61,121 nucleotides of DNA from assembly GCA_002304995.1 (NCBI GenBank), contig DBPV01000097.1:7434-68554 (forward strand). Direction: 5' to 3'. The position numbers were made by a program, and so were the translations under genes. How positions within the stretch are numbered: the stretch's first letter is position 1; each line of letters opens with the position of its first letter. Source of the DNA: Syntrophaceae bacterium UBA1411 (GTDB taxonomy: Bacteria > Desulfobacterota > Syntrophia > Syntrophales > Smithellaceae). Positions 1-8,293 of this stretch are shown here, one piece after another. The notes beneath the pieces are model-generated. The model was not told the DNA's origin. It saw nothing but the letters and a program-made list of their open reading frames with translations, and made no database searches.

Positions 1-161
1 ACGCCAGCCGGCTGGCGTCCATGCAGAACGCCGAGAAGAATATCGAAGAGCAGCTGCAGGATCTGCACGTGCAGTTCCACCGCACCCGCCAAATGACGAT
101 CACCGAGGAACTTCTGGACATTGTCGCCGGGTTTGAGGCGCTGTCGGAAGAAGCATCGTAA
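1..161 (+). CDS. F-type ATP synthase gamma subunit, C-terminal end (partial)
   Basis: The reading frame is open from the left edge (frame starting at base 3) and ends at TAA 159-161, giving 52 residues. The stretch reads ...RLASMQNAEKNIEEQL..., then RTRQMTITEELLDIVAGFEAL. This is the pattern of the last helix of F1 gamma subunits, which forms part of the central rotor stalk (family usually RMxAMxNAxxNA...NRxRQxxITxEIxEIVxGAxAL). The extra residues after the last Leu and the divergence from the common form suggest the alternative (N-type) F-ATPase gamma, but the fragment is too short to decide. The rest of the ATPase operon would lie to the left of the window. Confidence 0.75.
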   Translation, partial: ASRLASMQNAEKNIEEQLQDLHVQFHRTRQMTITEELLDIVAGFEALSEEAS

Positions 162-189
162 CGTTTTTTTTCGAAAGGGGGTATGACGT

Positions 190-996
190 ATGTCGACGGG
201 ATCGGACAAGAGAATCTGCGTCATTTGCGCGTGGCGCGAAAACTGCACGAAGCGCTATCGGGTCAAAACCAACGCCCTGTTTGACGTGAATTGCCCCGAC
301 TACACGCGCGACATCAAACTGCGGGACAAGGATGTCGACAAACTGGTGGAAGACCAGGTGATGCGCTGGCAGAAGGAAAAGAAGGACAAGCCGGGTCCGG
401 TCATCACGCTGTCGAGCGAAGCGGGCGCCGGCGGCGGCTGGGTGGCGCGCATTCTCGCCACCGACCTGAGCATGACGCTGGTCGGCAGCGAATTGATTCA
501 CGCGGTGGCGGAGAGCGCCCACGTCAGCGACAAGGTGATCAAATCGCTGGATGAAAAGAGCATTTCGCTGTTCGACAGCCTGATCAGCTCGTTTTTCGAA
601 TCGCGTCACATCTGGCCCAACGAGTACATCCGCCGCCTGTCCATGGTGATGCACGCGGATGCGCAGCACGGCAACATCATCATTATCGGCCGGGGCGGCA
701 GTTTCATTCTGAAGGACAAGGCGTTTCGGGTGCGCATCATCGCGCCCTTCGACACGCGCGTCGAGAAGGTCGTGCGCGACCGGAAATTGCCGCTGAAGGA
801 AGCGCAGGGCTATGTGAAAAAGTACGATTCGGATCAGATCGGTTTTATCCGGAAGTATTTCAACGAGGACATCAACGATCCGAAACACTACGACATCATG
901 GTCAACATGCAGAATGTCGGCATTGAAACCGCGGCGGAATCGATCAAAAAAGCGTTTCTGGCATGGAGAGCCGTCAACGAGAACCATCAGGGATGA
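190..996 (+). CDS. Cytidylate kinase-like family protein with N-terminal Cys cluster
   Basis: 268 residues. The ATG is preceded by a GGGGG-type ribosome site (AAAGGGGG about 10 bases upstream). Residues about 70-260 resemble the cytidylate-kinase-like P-loop family: a degenerate nucleotide loop SSEAGAGGGWVA (about 76-87), then IIIIGRGGSFIL and a C-terminal RVEKVVRDR/LPLKEA segment like the LID region of NMP kinases. The first 40 residues carry four cysteines (C10, C13, C19, C35) in a C-x2-C-x5-C-x15-C arrangement that could bind metal or an Fe-S cluster; this part is not typical of CMP kinase. True CMP kinase activity is doubtful and the substrate is unknown. It follows the ATPase gamma gene by 28 bases and may be co-transcribed with it. 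Confidence 0.75.
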   Translation: MSTGSDKRICVICAWRENCTKRYRVKTNALFDVNCPDYTRDIKLRDKDVDKLVEDQVMRWQKEKKDKPGPVITLSSEAGAGGGWVARILATDLSMTLVGSELIHAVAESAHVSDKVIKSLDEKSISLFDSLISSFFESRHIWPNEYIRRLSMVMHADAQHGNIIIIGRGGSFILKDKAFRVRIIAPFDTRVEKVVRDRKLPLKEAQGYVKKYDSDQIGFIRKYFNEDINDPKHYDIMVNMQNVGIETAAESIKKAFLAWRAVNENHQG

Positions 997-1024
997 TTTT
1001 GCATTCTGAACCGGAGTAAACGGC

Positions 1025-1225
1025 ATGAATCGTCACGAGCGCGCACTGCTTCTGGGTCTGGCGGAGGAGGTGATTTTGCACCTGCGCAGCCGGCTGGCTG
1101 AAATCGAGAATCTGCATCCCCGGGAATCGGCGCTGGCGATTGCCACGTTTCAGGAGCGTTTGCGCCATATCGAAAGTCTGCTTACCGACGTCAAGAAAGA
1201 CACGGGAGGATTCGATCTGAAGTAA
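1025..1225 (+). CDS. Small hypothetical protein, 66 aa
   Basis: A 66-residue ORF 28 bases after the kinase-like gene, same strand, with GGAG about 8 bases before the ATG. The product is mostly helical and charged (ALLLGLAEEVILHLRSRLAEIE..., FQERLRHIESLL). It has no signal peptide, no membrane segment and no motif I recognise. It probably belongs to the same transcription unit. The codon use looks like its neighbours, which favours a real gene, but there is no family evidence. Confidence 0.5.
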   Translation: MNRHERALLLGLAEEVILHLRSRLAEIENLHPRESALAIATFQERLRHIESLLTDVKKDTGGFDLK

Positions 1226-1425
1226 ATCGAGACCTGGATTTTGGTTTTCCCTGAAAAAGCGCGGGCGCCGACCGGTTGTCAAGCGGGGACCCGCCGGGGA
1301 AAACCAACCGCCTGCCCGCCCGAAACCAACGGGGCGTTTTTTCCAACCGATCTTTGCCGGAGCATTTCTGCCTGAGCCTTGCTTTTTTCCGAAAACGCGA
1401 ATCCGCCTTCAGGCGGCCGCGCGTT

Positions 1426-2658
1426 CTAGGGAGCGCCGTTTTTGACGACGGCCGCGAGGTAGATAAAAAAGGACGTACCCGCACCGGCGACCGATTCCAC
1501 GCTGATCAGACCGTTGTGGTACTTGATGATGGAGTCGCAGATGGCCAGCCCCAGGCCGATGCCGCCGCGGCTTTTCTTTTCCTTCGTCGTGAAGTAGGGA
1601 TCGAAAATTTTCGAAAGATTTTCCCGGGGAATGCCGACGCCCTTGTCCCGGATGACGATCCGGACGTAGTTGCCCTCGCCGAGCGTCCGGATATTGGTTC
1701 CCGTGGTGATGTTTTCAGCGATCACCTCCACGACGCCGCCTCCGGGCATGGCTTCCCGGGCGTTGGTGACCATGTTTTCGATGACCTGCTTGATCTGCAT
1801 GGCGTCGATTTCCGCAGGCCACAGGTCGGACGCGATCACCGGTTCGCAGGCGACGTCGGAGCCGGCCAGCGCCTTCGCGATCGCCTCGCGGATCAGGCCG
1901 TCGAGGTTTTCGAGCTTTTTGACGGGATAGCCGCCCTGGGCGAAAGTGATGAGCCGGTGCGCCAGCTCCTTGGCCTGCAGGCCCGCCCGCTCGGCGATGG
2001 CCAGTCCGTTTTCAAGGATCTTGTCCTCCTCGCTGGCCGAAATCTTGGCGAGAAAAACGTTGCGCAGAATGGCCGACAGGAGGCTGTCGAAATCCTTGGC
2101 CACGCCGTCGGCGAAGGTGCCGAGCGACTCGAGCTTGGTCCGCTTGAGGAGCTCCTCCTCCGCCGTTTTCTGGTCCGTGATGTCTTCCAGCGTTTCCATC
2201 GAACCGAAGATCTTGCCGCCGGAATCCCGGATGGCCGCCGACGTGATCCGGAACCACTTGCCCTTTTCACCCAGATCCGGGAAGAATTCCGTCACTTCGT
2301 AGGCGTCTTTGAGCACCTTGGATTTGGTGACCTGGCCGGCGTAGAGGATCGAGGAGTTGATGACCTTGTTGCTGAGTATCAGATCGGCCAGGCAGGAGCG
2401 CGGCGATTTGTAAAAGGCCCGCCACTGCTGGTCCGTTCCAATGACGTCTTCCGCCTTGATGCCGGAGAGGCCTTCCAGCGCCCGGTTCCAGTGCAGAATC
2501 CTGTGGTCCGTGGAGATGACGAACATGGGAATCGGAGAACTCTGAATGATGCTGCGCAGAATCTGTTCGTCGTTGCGGCCGCGCCAGATCGCGTAGGCAA
2601 AGCTCACGATCGCCGTCGCTGCGAGAATCAAAATGAACAAAACGATGTGGTTCTGCAT
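1426..2658 (-). CDS. PAS-HATPase histidine-kinase-like protein lacking the H-box histidine
   Basis: 410 residues from the ATG at 2658; the frame stays open upstream, but the residues before this Met look untranslated. Order: one membrane helix (about 4-25), a PAS domain (about 32-165), a dimerisation segment, and a well-preserved HATPase domain with N box (ENMVTNAREA, 294-303), G1 (DKGVGIP, 338-344), F box (FDPYFTTK, 352-359) and G2 (GGIGLGLAI, 365-373). The H box, normally AHDFNN in this kinase class, reads AKDFDS with Lys188 (AAG) where the phosphorylated His should be. There is no receiver domain and no adjacent regulator. It may be a non-phosphorylating sensor or may act on a partner kinase. 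It stands alone, divergent from mnmA. Confidence 0.85.
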   Translation of the reverse strand: MQNHIVLFILILAATAIVSFAYAIWRGRNDEQILRSIIQSSPIPMFVISTDHRILHWNRALEGLSGIKAEDVIGTDQQWRAFYKSPRSCLADLILSNKVINSSILYAGQVTKSKVLKDAYEVTEFFPDLGEKGKWFRITSAAIRDSGGKIFGSMETLEDITDQKTAEEELLKRTKLESLGTFADGVAKDFDSLLSAILRNVFLAKISASEEDKILENGLAIAERAGLQAKELAHRLITFAQGGYPVKKLENLDGLIREAIAKALAGSDVACEPVIASDLWPAEIDAMQIKQVIENMVTNAREAMPGGGVVEVIAENITTGTNIRTLGEGNYVRIVIRDKGVGIPRENLSKIFDPYFTTKEKKSRGGIGLGLAICDSIIKYHNGLISVESVAGAGTSFFIYLAAVVKNGAP

Positions 2659-2833
2659 GATGGGTTTCCGTATTTCAAGCCTTCGGTCCGGACCGCGCCG
2701 GAAGGGTCGCTGCCGCTTAATGAACGCCGGATCTTTTTCAACGCCACCTTTGGAACTCTGCTGCCGTTGAATAGCAAGGTTGGCCTGAAATTGCAAGATT
2801 GGAAAAATCGCCGGGCCTGCTTAAGAAAAGCGC

Positions 2834-2862
2834 TTGACAAACGCGGGTCGCTGGTTTAATTC
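2834..2862 (+). promoter_or_regulatory. Sigma-70 promoter of mnmA
   Basis: TTGACA at 2834-2839, then a 17-base spacer and TAATTC at 2857-2862, about 80 bases before the mnmA start. The -35 is perfect and the -10 matches imperfectly. Confidence 0.5.
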
Positions 2863-2940
2863 CTACCAAAGTAATAGTATTAAAATCCGAAGGCCGGCGG
2901 CCGGGGCGGAAAAAACGAAAGCGGAAAGACGGACGGAAAG

Positions 2941-4035
2941 ATGACGGCGGGGAAAAAAGTTCTGGTGGCGATGAGCGGCGGTGTGGATTCGTCCGTCGCC
3001 GCGCTGCTTCTGAAGGAAGCGGGCTATGCCGTTACCGGTGTGACGATGTGCCTGGGCATTCGTCAGGAGGAAAGCCGCGCCAGCTGCTGCGGCGGCGACG
3101 CGATTGAAGATGCCAGACACGTCTGCGGCCGGCTGGACGTTCCGCACTTTGTTTTCGACTTCGCCTCGCTGATGGAAGAGCGGGTCATCCGGAAATTTAC
3201 GGACGAATATTTGCAGGGCCGGACGCCCAATCCCTGTGTGGACTGCAACCGTTATCTGAAATTCGACGCGCTCCTGGCCCGGGCGCGGGGGATGGGGTTT
3301 GACTGTCTGGCGACGGGCCATTACGCCCGCATCGCCGAAACACCCGCCGGCTGGGGGTTGTTCCGGGCCGCGGACAAAAACAAGGATCAGACCTACTTTT
3401 TGTATCCAATCCGCAAGGACGACCTCTCCTCAGTGCTTTTTCCGCTGGGGGAGATGAAAAAAGAAGAGGTGCGGATTCGGGCGCACAAAGCCGGTCTGCC
3501 CGTCGCGCAAAAGGCGGAAAGCCAGGATATCTGCTTTGTTCCCCAAGGCGATTACCGACAGTTTTTTGCGCAGAAGCGGCTCGCGTCGCCGCCGGGAGAC
3601 ATCGTGGATGCGTCGGGCCGCGTTCTGGGGCGCCACACGGGCATCCTCTCTTACACCATCGGGCAGCGCAGCGGTCTGGGCATCAGCGCTCCCCGGCCGC
3701 TTTATGTGCTGGGCTTCGACGCTGTCGGCAACCGGCTGGTGGTCGGGCACAAGGAAGAGCTGCTCGCAGGCGGGCTTGTCGCGGGCGATCTGAACCTCCT
3801 TGCGGACGGATTTCCGGAAACGGCGGACGTCAAAATCCGCTACCGCAAGAAGCCGGCGCCCTGCCGGGTGGTCCGGGACGGCGAAAAACTGAAAGTTCTT
3901 TTCCGGGAGCCGCAGGAGTCCGTAACGCCGGGGCAGGCCGCCGTCTTTTACGAGGGGGACCGGGTGCTGGGGGGCGGCGTCATCGAAGCGGCGTGGACGG
4001 CTTCCCGGGAGGAGCGCGTTGAAGGAACGGTTTGA
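2941..4035 (+). CDS. mnmA: tRNA-specific 2-thiouridylase MnmA
   Basis: 364 residues, the usual length. It thiolates U34 of the tRNAs for Lys, Glu and Gln in the cytoplasm, using ATP and a sulfur relay. The PP-loop SGGVDSS is at residues 12-18. The catalytic Cys pair is visible as C99 (in TPNPCVDC) and C198 (in ESQDICF). The substrate-binding GHYAR is at about 126-130. The C-terminal part (about 280-360) is the beta-barrel tRNA-binding domain. The Shine-Dalgarno sequence is weak (GGAAAG directly before the ATG). It has its own promoter and stands alone before metY. Confidence 0.95.
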   Translation: MTAGKKVLVAMSGGVDSSVAALLLKEAGYAVTGVTMCLGIRQEESRASCCGGDAIEDARHVCGRLDVPHFVFDFASLMEERVIRKFTDEYLQGRTPNPCVDCNRYLKFDALLARARGMGFDCLATGHYARIAETPAGWGLFRAADKNKDQTYFLYPIRKDDLSSVLFPLGEMKKEEVRIRAHKAGLPVAQKAESQDICFVPQGDYRQFFAQKRLASPPGDIVDASGRVLGRHTGILSYTIGQRSGLGISAPRPLYVLGFDAVGNRLVVGHKEELLAGGLVAGDLNLLADGFPETADVKIRYRKKPAPCRVVRDGEKLKVLFREPQESVTPGQAAVFYEGDRVLGGGVIEAAWTASREERVEGTV

Positions 4036-4149
4036 GGTTTTCCCGATCGGCAGGGGAAAACGAAACCGCGCCGGCCTCGCAACAGGCGGCGAAGAGCGGA
4101 ATCGGCAAATCCATCTAAAAATCAAAGGGACGAAGAAAGGATCGCGAAA

Positions 4150-5442
4150 ATGTCGCAAATAGACGATCGGTTGAAGATTGAAACGCTTTTGTTGCACGGC
4201 GGCCAGGAGCCGGATCCGACGACGGGCGCGCGCGCCGTGCCGATTTATCAGACCACCTCCTACCAGTTCCGGAGCACGGATCACGCGGCGGCGCTGTTCG
4301 GCCTGGCCGAGCCCGGCAACATCTACACCCGCCTCATGAATCCGACCACGGACGTGCTGGAAAAGCGGATCGCCCTTCTGGATGGGGGAGCAGGCGCGCT
4401 GGCCGTGGCCAGCGGCCAGTCGGCCATCACGCTGGCGCTCTTGAATCTCGCCCAGGCCGGCGATGAAATCGTTTCGGCCGACAATCTCTACGGCGGAACC
4501 TACAGTCTTTTCCACTACACGTTCCGGCGTCTGGGCATTAAAGTGAATTTCGTGAAATCAAACGATTTGGCGGCGCTGGAAGCGGCCATCACGCCGAAGA
4601 CCAAGGCGATTTACGCGGAATCCATCGGCAATCCCAAGCTCGACGTGGCGGACCTGGAGGGTATGGCCGCGATCGCCCGCCGCCACGGCATTGCGTTTGT
4701 GCTGGACAACACCGTCTCTCCCTATCTCCTGCGGCCGTTTGATTTCGGCGTGGACATTGCGGTCTATTCCGCAACCAAGTTTCTGGGCGGCCACGGCACG
4801 TCGCTGGGCGGCGTCATTGTCGATGCCGGAAAGTTCGACTGGACGGGCGGCAAGTATCCGCTCATCGCCGGCCCCGATCCGGCCTACCACGGACTCGATT
4901 TTGCCCTGGCGCTCAAGCCGGCCGGCAATATCGCCTACATCACGAAGGCCCGCGTCGTTCTTTTGCGCGACCTGGGGCCGGCGCTGTCGCCGTTCAACGC
5001 CTTTCTTCTGCTGCAGGGGCTGGAAACGCTGCATCTGCGGATGGTCCGGCACTGCGAAAACGCGCTGGCCGTGGCGCGGCACCTGAAAGAGCATCCCCAG
5101 GTCGCCTGGGTGAATTATCCGGGACTCGCGGACAGCCCCGAAAAAGCCCGCGCCGACAAATATCTGCCCAAAGGCGCGGGAGGGATCATCGGATTCGGCA
5201 TTCGGGGCGGCATCGCCGCGGGAAAGACGTTCATCGATTCCCTGCGCCTCGTGTCGCATCTGGCCAATATCGGCGACGCCAGGACGCTCGCGATCCATCC
5301 GGCCTCGACCACGCACCAGCAGCTCTCCGCCGAGGAGCAGCTCGCCACCGGCGTGACGCCGGATTTCATCCGCCTGTCGATCGGCCTCGAGCATCTCGAC
5401 GACATTCTGGCGGATATCGACCAGGCGCTGGGAAAAATCTGA
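4150..5442 (+). CDS. metY: O-acetylhomoserine sulfhydrylase (PLP-dependent, Cys/Met metabolism family)
   Basis: 430 residues, typical of O-acetylhomoserine aminocarboxypropyltransferases. The enzyme makes homocysteine from O-acetylhomoserine and sulfide. The PLP lysine is K210 in YSATKFLGGHGTSLGG. The N-terminal IYTRLMNPTTDVLEKRIALLDGG (written here in parts: IYTRLMNPT, VLEKRIALL) and the C-terminal HPASTTHQQL are family hallmarks, and the C-terminal motif separates it from cystathionine gamma-synthases. A GAAAGGA ribosome site lies 9 bases before the ATG. cysK follows 51 bases later, so the pair forms a sulfide-assimilation unit, sensible in a sulfide-rich anaerobic niche. Confidence 0.92.
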   Translation: MSQIDDRLKIETLLLHGGQEPDPTTGARAVPIYQTTSYQFRSTDHAAALFGLAEPGNIYTRLMNPTTDVLEKRIALLDGGAGALAVASGQSAITLALLNLAQAGDEIVSADNLYGGTYSLFHYTFRRLGIKVNFVKSNDLAALEAAITPKTKAIYAESIGNPKLDVADLEGMAAIARRHGIAFVLDNTVSPYLLRPFDFGVDIAVYSATKFLGGHGTSLGGVIVDAGKFDWTGGKYPLIAGPDPAYHGLDFALALKPAGNIAYITKARVVLLRDLGPALSPFNAFLLLQGLETLHLRMVRHCENALAVARHLKEHPQVAWVNYPGLADSPEKARADKYLPKGAGGIIGFGIRGGIAAGKTFIDSLRLVSHLANIGDARTLAIHPASTTHQQLSAEEQLATGVTPDFIRLSIGLEHLDDILADIDQALGKI

Positions 5443-5493
5443 TGCGCAACGCTCCCGCCGATTTTGCGAAGGGGGAGGGACAGGAGGCAAGCC

Positions 5494-6453
5494 ATGAACA
5501 GGATTTATTCGGACAATTCACAATCCATCGGCAACACGCCGCTGGTGCGGTTAAACCGCGTGACGGGCGGCGCCGGGGCGACGGTGCTGGCGAAAATGGA
5601 GGGCCGCAATCCGGCCTATTCCGTCAAGTGCCGCATCGGGGCGGCCATGATCCGGGACGCCGAGGCCCGGGGTCTGCTCCACCCGGGCATGGAGATCATC
5701 GAACCGACCAGCGGCAACACGGGCATCGCGCTCGCGTCCGTGGCGGCGGCGCGCGGCTACCGGCTTTCGCTCGCCATGCCGGAAACCATGAGCATCGAAC
5801 GCCGGCGCGTGCTGGCCGCTTTCGGCGCGACTCTGTTGCTTACGCCGGGCGGCGAGGGCATGAAAGGCGCGATCGTCCGGGCGGAGAGCCTCGCCCGGTC
5901 CGATCCGCAGAAATATTTTCTGCCCCAGCAGTTCAAAAACCCGGCCAATCCCGCGATTCATGAAAAAACGACCGGACCGGAAATCTGGAACGACACGGAA
6001 GGGGCGGTCGACGTGCTGGTGGCGGGCGTCGGGACGGGCGGAACGATTTCCGGCGTGTCCCGCTTTATCAAAAAAACCATGGGCAAGGAGATTCTTTCCG
6101 TCGCGGTGGAGCCCGCGGAAAGCCCGGTGATCAGCCAGAAGCTGGCGGGGCTTGACCTGGCGCCTGGGCCGCACAAGATTCAGGGCATCGGCGCGGGATT
6201 TATTCCCGACACGCTGGATCTGTCGCTCGTCGACCGCGTTGAGCAGGTGGAAAGCGCCGAGGCGATTGATTTTGCCCGCCGTCTGGCCAGAGAAGAGGGA
6301 ATGCTTGTCGGCATCTCCTGCGGCGCGGCGGCCGCGGCGGCCGTACGCCTGGCCCGGCAGCCGGAGTTTGCCGGCAAAACGTTCGTGGTCATCCTGCCCG
6401 ACGCCGGAGAGCGCTACCTGTCGACGGCGCTGTTTGCGGGGATCGGCGTTTAA
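5494..6453 (+). CDS. cysK: Cysteine synthase A
   Basis: 319 residues from the ATG at 5494, chosen because an AGGAGG ribosome site lies directly upstream; an in-frame upstream extension to 5464 has no family match. It makes cysteine from O-acetylserine and sulfide. The PLP lysine is K45 in NPAYSVKCRIG. The substrate loop TSGNTGIA and the phosphate-binding GTGGTISG are present, as is the C-terminal CGAAAAAAVRLA region. No CBS domains, so it is not a cystathionine beta-synthase. It sits downstream of metY. Confidence 0.93.
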   Translation: MNRIYSDNSQSIGNTPLVRLNRVTGGAGATVLAKMEGRNPAYSVKCRIGAAMIRDAEARGLLHPGMEIIEPTSGNTGIALASVAAARGYRLSLAMPETMSIERRRVLAAFGATLLLTPGGEGMKGAIVRAESLARSDPQKYFLPQQFKNPANPAIHEKTTGPEIWNDTEGAVDVLVAGVGTGGTISGVSRFIKKTMGKEILSVAVEPAESPVISQKLAGLDLAPGPHKIQGIGAGFIPDTLDLSLVDRVEQVESAEAIDFARRLAREEGMLVGISCGAAAAAAVRLARQPEFAGKTFVVILPDAGERYLSTALFAGIGV

Positions 6454-6481
6454 AACCGCGGGCAATTTGCATAGGAAAGTG

Positions 6482-7279
6482 ATGGACGAAAAATTTTATG
6501 CTGCCTTTGATGTTAAAGAAATTCTCTCCGACAACGGCGAGGTTCGGCTAATTGAAAAAAAGAAAGACGTTATCGGCGAGATATCGCTGAAAATCTACAT
6601 CAACGGAACGGAATACGCATCGCTTCTGTGCCTGAATCAGCTGGCGGAAGAGCTGGCCGTGGGATTTCTCTACAGCGAAGGGGTCATCGACAGCACGGCC
6701 GACATCGCTTCCCTATCATACAACGAACGCCTCTTTGCGGTCATGATCCAGCTGGCGGCCGGCCGGTCCGTGGAAAAGTGCGAGAGCCTGCGCAGCGTGA
6801 CCTCCGGTTGCGGAAAGTGTTTCACGTATATCAATCCGCTCAAGCACGAAAAATTTCTGCCCGTCGCCGATCGCCGCCGATACGCCCTCCAGTCTATTCT
6901 GAATGTCATGAAGACGTTCGAGCGGCAATCGGAGACCTTCAAAAAGGTGGGAGGGGTGCACAGCGTTCTCTTTCATCATCCGGACTATTCCGTTTTCAAC
7001 GAGGATATCGGACGGCACAACTGTTTTGATAAAATAGCCGGCGTCCTTTTGAAGAGCCGCAAAGTGGTGCTGGTTGAAACCGGGATTTTTTTTGTAAGCG
7101 GGAGGGTCTCTTCAGAAATCATGGCCAAGGTGATCCGCCTGGGGGCGCCGGTTCTGGTGTCGCGGTCGACGCCGACGGCTGCCGCCGTCACGCTGGCCAG
7201 AGAATACAATGTTACGCTTCTGGGCTACGTGCGCGGCGATTCGGGTTTTGTCTATGCGGGAGAAGGGCGGTTGATCTGA
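6482..7279 (+). CDS. fdhD: Formate dehydrogenase accessory sulfurtransferase FdhD
   Basis: 265 residues from the ATG at 6482. The frame continues upstream into cysK, so the start rests on homology. FdhD passes sulfur from a cysteine desulfurase to the molybdenum/tungsten cofactor before insertion into formate dehydrogenase. The conserved Cys pair is C110 and C113 (SGCGKC), and the nucleotide/cofactor-binding EDIGRHN lies at about 178. Other family patterns are GRVSSEI and the C-terminal LLGYVRGD. No formate dehydrogenase gene is in the window, so its client is encoded elsewhere. Confidence 0.93.
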   Translation: MDEKFYAAFDVKEILSDNGEVRLIEKKKDVIGEISLKIYINGTEYASLLCLNQLAEELAVGFLYSEGVIDSTADIASLSYNERLFAVMIQLAAGRSVEKCESLRSVTSGCGKCFTYINPLKHEKFLPVADRRRYALQSILNVMKTFERQSETFKKVGGVHSVLFHHPDYSVFNEDIGRHNCFDKIAGVLLKSRKVVLVETGIFFVSGRVSSEIMAKVIRLGAPVLVSRSTPTAAAVTLAREYNVTLLGYVRGDSGFVYAGEGRLI

Positions 7280-7439
7280 CAGCCCTTTCCTTCGATCCCG
7301 CTGATGGCGTCGCATGGGGCATTCCAGAGACGATCGCAGCCGCTCCGACTGCCAGCGCCCGCAGAATCCTGTTGATAATATTTATCGAATATGTCAAAAA
7401 GCGTGCGGTCATCCCATACTGAAAAAAAAGGTTCCGACT

Positions 7440-8171
7440 ATGCAACCGTTAAAGAGGCTGTCCATTGTCATTCCCGTTTACAATGAGGAACCTTACCTGG
7501 AGGAGGTCCTGCGCCGGGTGATCGCGCAGCCCCTGCCCGGTAATCTGGAGCGCGAAATTATTCTGGTCAACGACGCCTCGCAGGACGGTTCCTGGACGGT
7601 GATGCAGTCTCTGCCGGAAAAGAATCCCGGCATCCCGTTTCATCTGATCAACAAAACCGTCAACGAGGGCAAAGGGGCGGCGCTGCGCGACGGCTTTGCG
7701 AAAGCGACGGGCGATCTCGTCCTGATTCAGGACGCGGACCTGGAGTACGATCCCGCCGATTATCCCAAGCTTCTGGGGCCGATTCTCGACGGCCGGGCCG
7801 ACGTGGTGTTCGGCAGCCGCTTCATCGGCGAACCGCACCGCGTCATGTACTACTGGCACCAGTTTGCGAACACCCTTCTGACCACGCTGTCCAACATGCT
7901 CACCAACCTCAACCTGACGGACATGGAAGTCTGCTACAAGGTCTTCCGGCGCGACGTGGCCCGCCGGCTCAACCTCAAAAGCCCGCGGTTCGGCGTCGAA
8001 CCGGAGATCACCGCCAAGGTCGCGCGCATGCGGATAGACGGCAGACGGCTGCGGATTTACGAAACCGGCATTTCCTACGCGGGGCGCACGTACGAGGAAG
8101 GAAAGAAGATCGGCTGGACCGACGCCGTCAGCGCCATTTTCCACATTCTCCGCTTCCGTTTCCGGGACTGA
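7440..8171 (+). CDS. Glycosyltransferase family 2 (dolichyl/undecaprenyl-phosphate sugar synthase type)
   Basis: 243 residues from the ATG at 7440, chosen because LSIVIPVYNE follows at once as in GT2 enzymes. Features are the GT-A nucleotide-binding start IVIPVYNEEPYL, a DASQDGS loop, the metal-binding QDADLEYDP (DxD-like), GSRF, and the CYKVFRR/GVEPEITAKVAR segment typical of polyprenyl-phosphate mannose/glucose synthases. There are no membrane helices, so it is a single-domain, membrane-peripheral enzyme. It probably moves a sugar from a nucleotide donor to a lipid carrier for envelope polysaccharides. It stands apart from fdhD (160-base gap) and from the TetR operon. Confidence 0.88.
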   Translation: MQPLKRLSIVIPVYNEEPYLEEVLRRVIAQPLPGNLEREIILVNDASQDGSWTVMQSLPEKNPGIPFHLINKTVNEGKGAALRDGFAKATGDLVLIQDADLEYDPADYPKLLGPILDGRADVVFGSRFIGEPHRVMYYWHQFANTLLTTLSNMLTNLNLTDMEVCYKVFRRDVARRLNLKSPRFGVEPEITAKVARMRIDGRRLRIYETGISYAGRTYEEGKKIGWTDAVSAIFHILRFRFRD

Positions 8172-8214
8172 AAGCCTTCCCCCGCGCGGGTCATTTTCTG
8201 TCCGGACAAATTTC

Positions 8215-8269
8215 TTGACAAACGGCGCCATTCATGTGAACGAATATTCACAAAATGAACGGTGGTTCA
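8215..8269 (+). promoter_or_regulatory. Promoter element and two tandem TetR-type operators before the efflux operon
   Basis: A -35-like TTGACA lies at 8215-8220 without a clear -10 at the standard spacing. Two dyads follow: TGAACGAATATTCA (8237-8250, inside a longer TGTGAA...TTCACA inverted repeat at 8235-8252) and TGAACGGTGGTTCA (8256-8269). Both fit TGAACG-N4-TTCA and their centres are 19 bases apart. They end 25 bases before the TetR start, so they probably mediate autorepression of the whole operon. Confidence 0.6.
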
Positions 8270-8293
8270 AAATACCGAGCCGGAGTTTCGACC

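Noticed and set aside
1276..2859. A 527-codon plus-strand open frame opposite the histidine-kinase-like gene
   Set aside because: Composition of a shadow frame; the minus-strand product has PAS and HATPase motifs.
6152..6481. An fdhD start far upstream, as an extended open frame
   Set aside because: The extension overlaps cysK in another frame and is Arg/Ser/Pro-rich shadow sequence; FdhD similarity starts at 6482.
7853..7869. Sigma-54-like TGGCACCAGTTTGCG inside the glycosyltransferase gene
   Set aside because: GG and GC are 9, not 10, bases apart and it lies within a coding region with no gene start nearby.
8215..8248. A complete sigma-70 promoter at the TetR operon
   Set aside because: TTGACA is perfect, but no -10 box occurs at 16-18 bases; I record the -35 only as part of the operator region.
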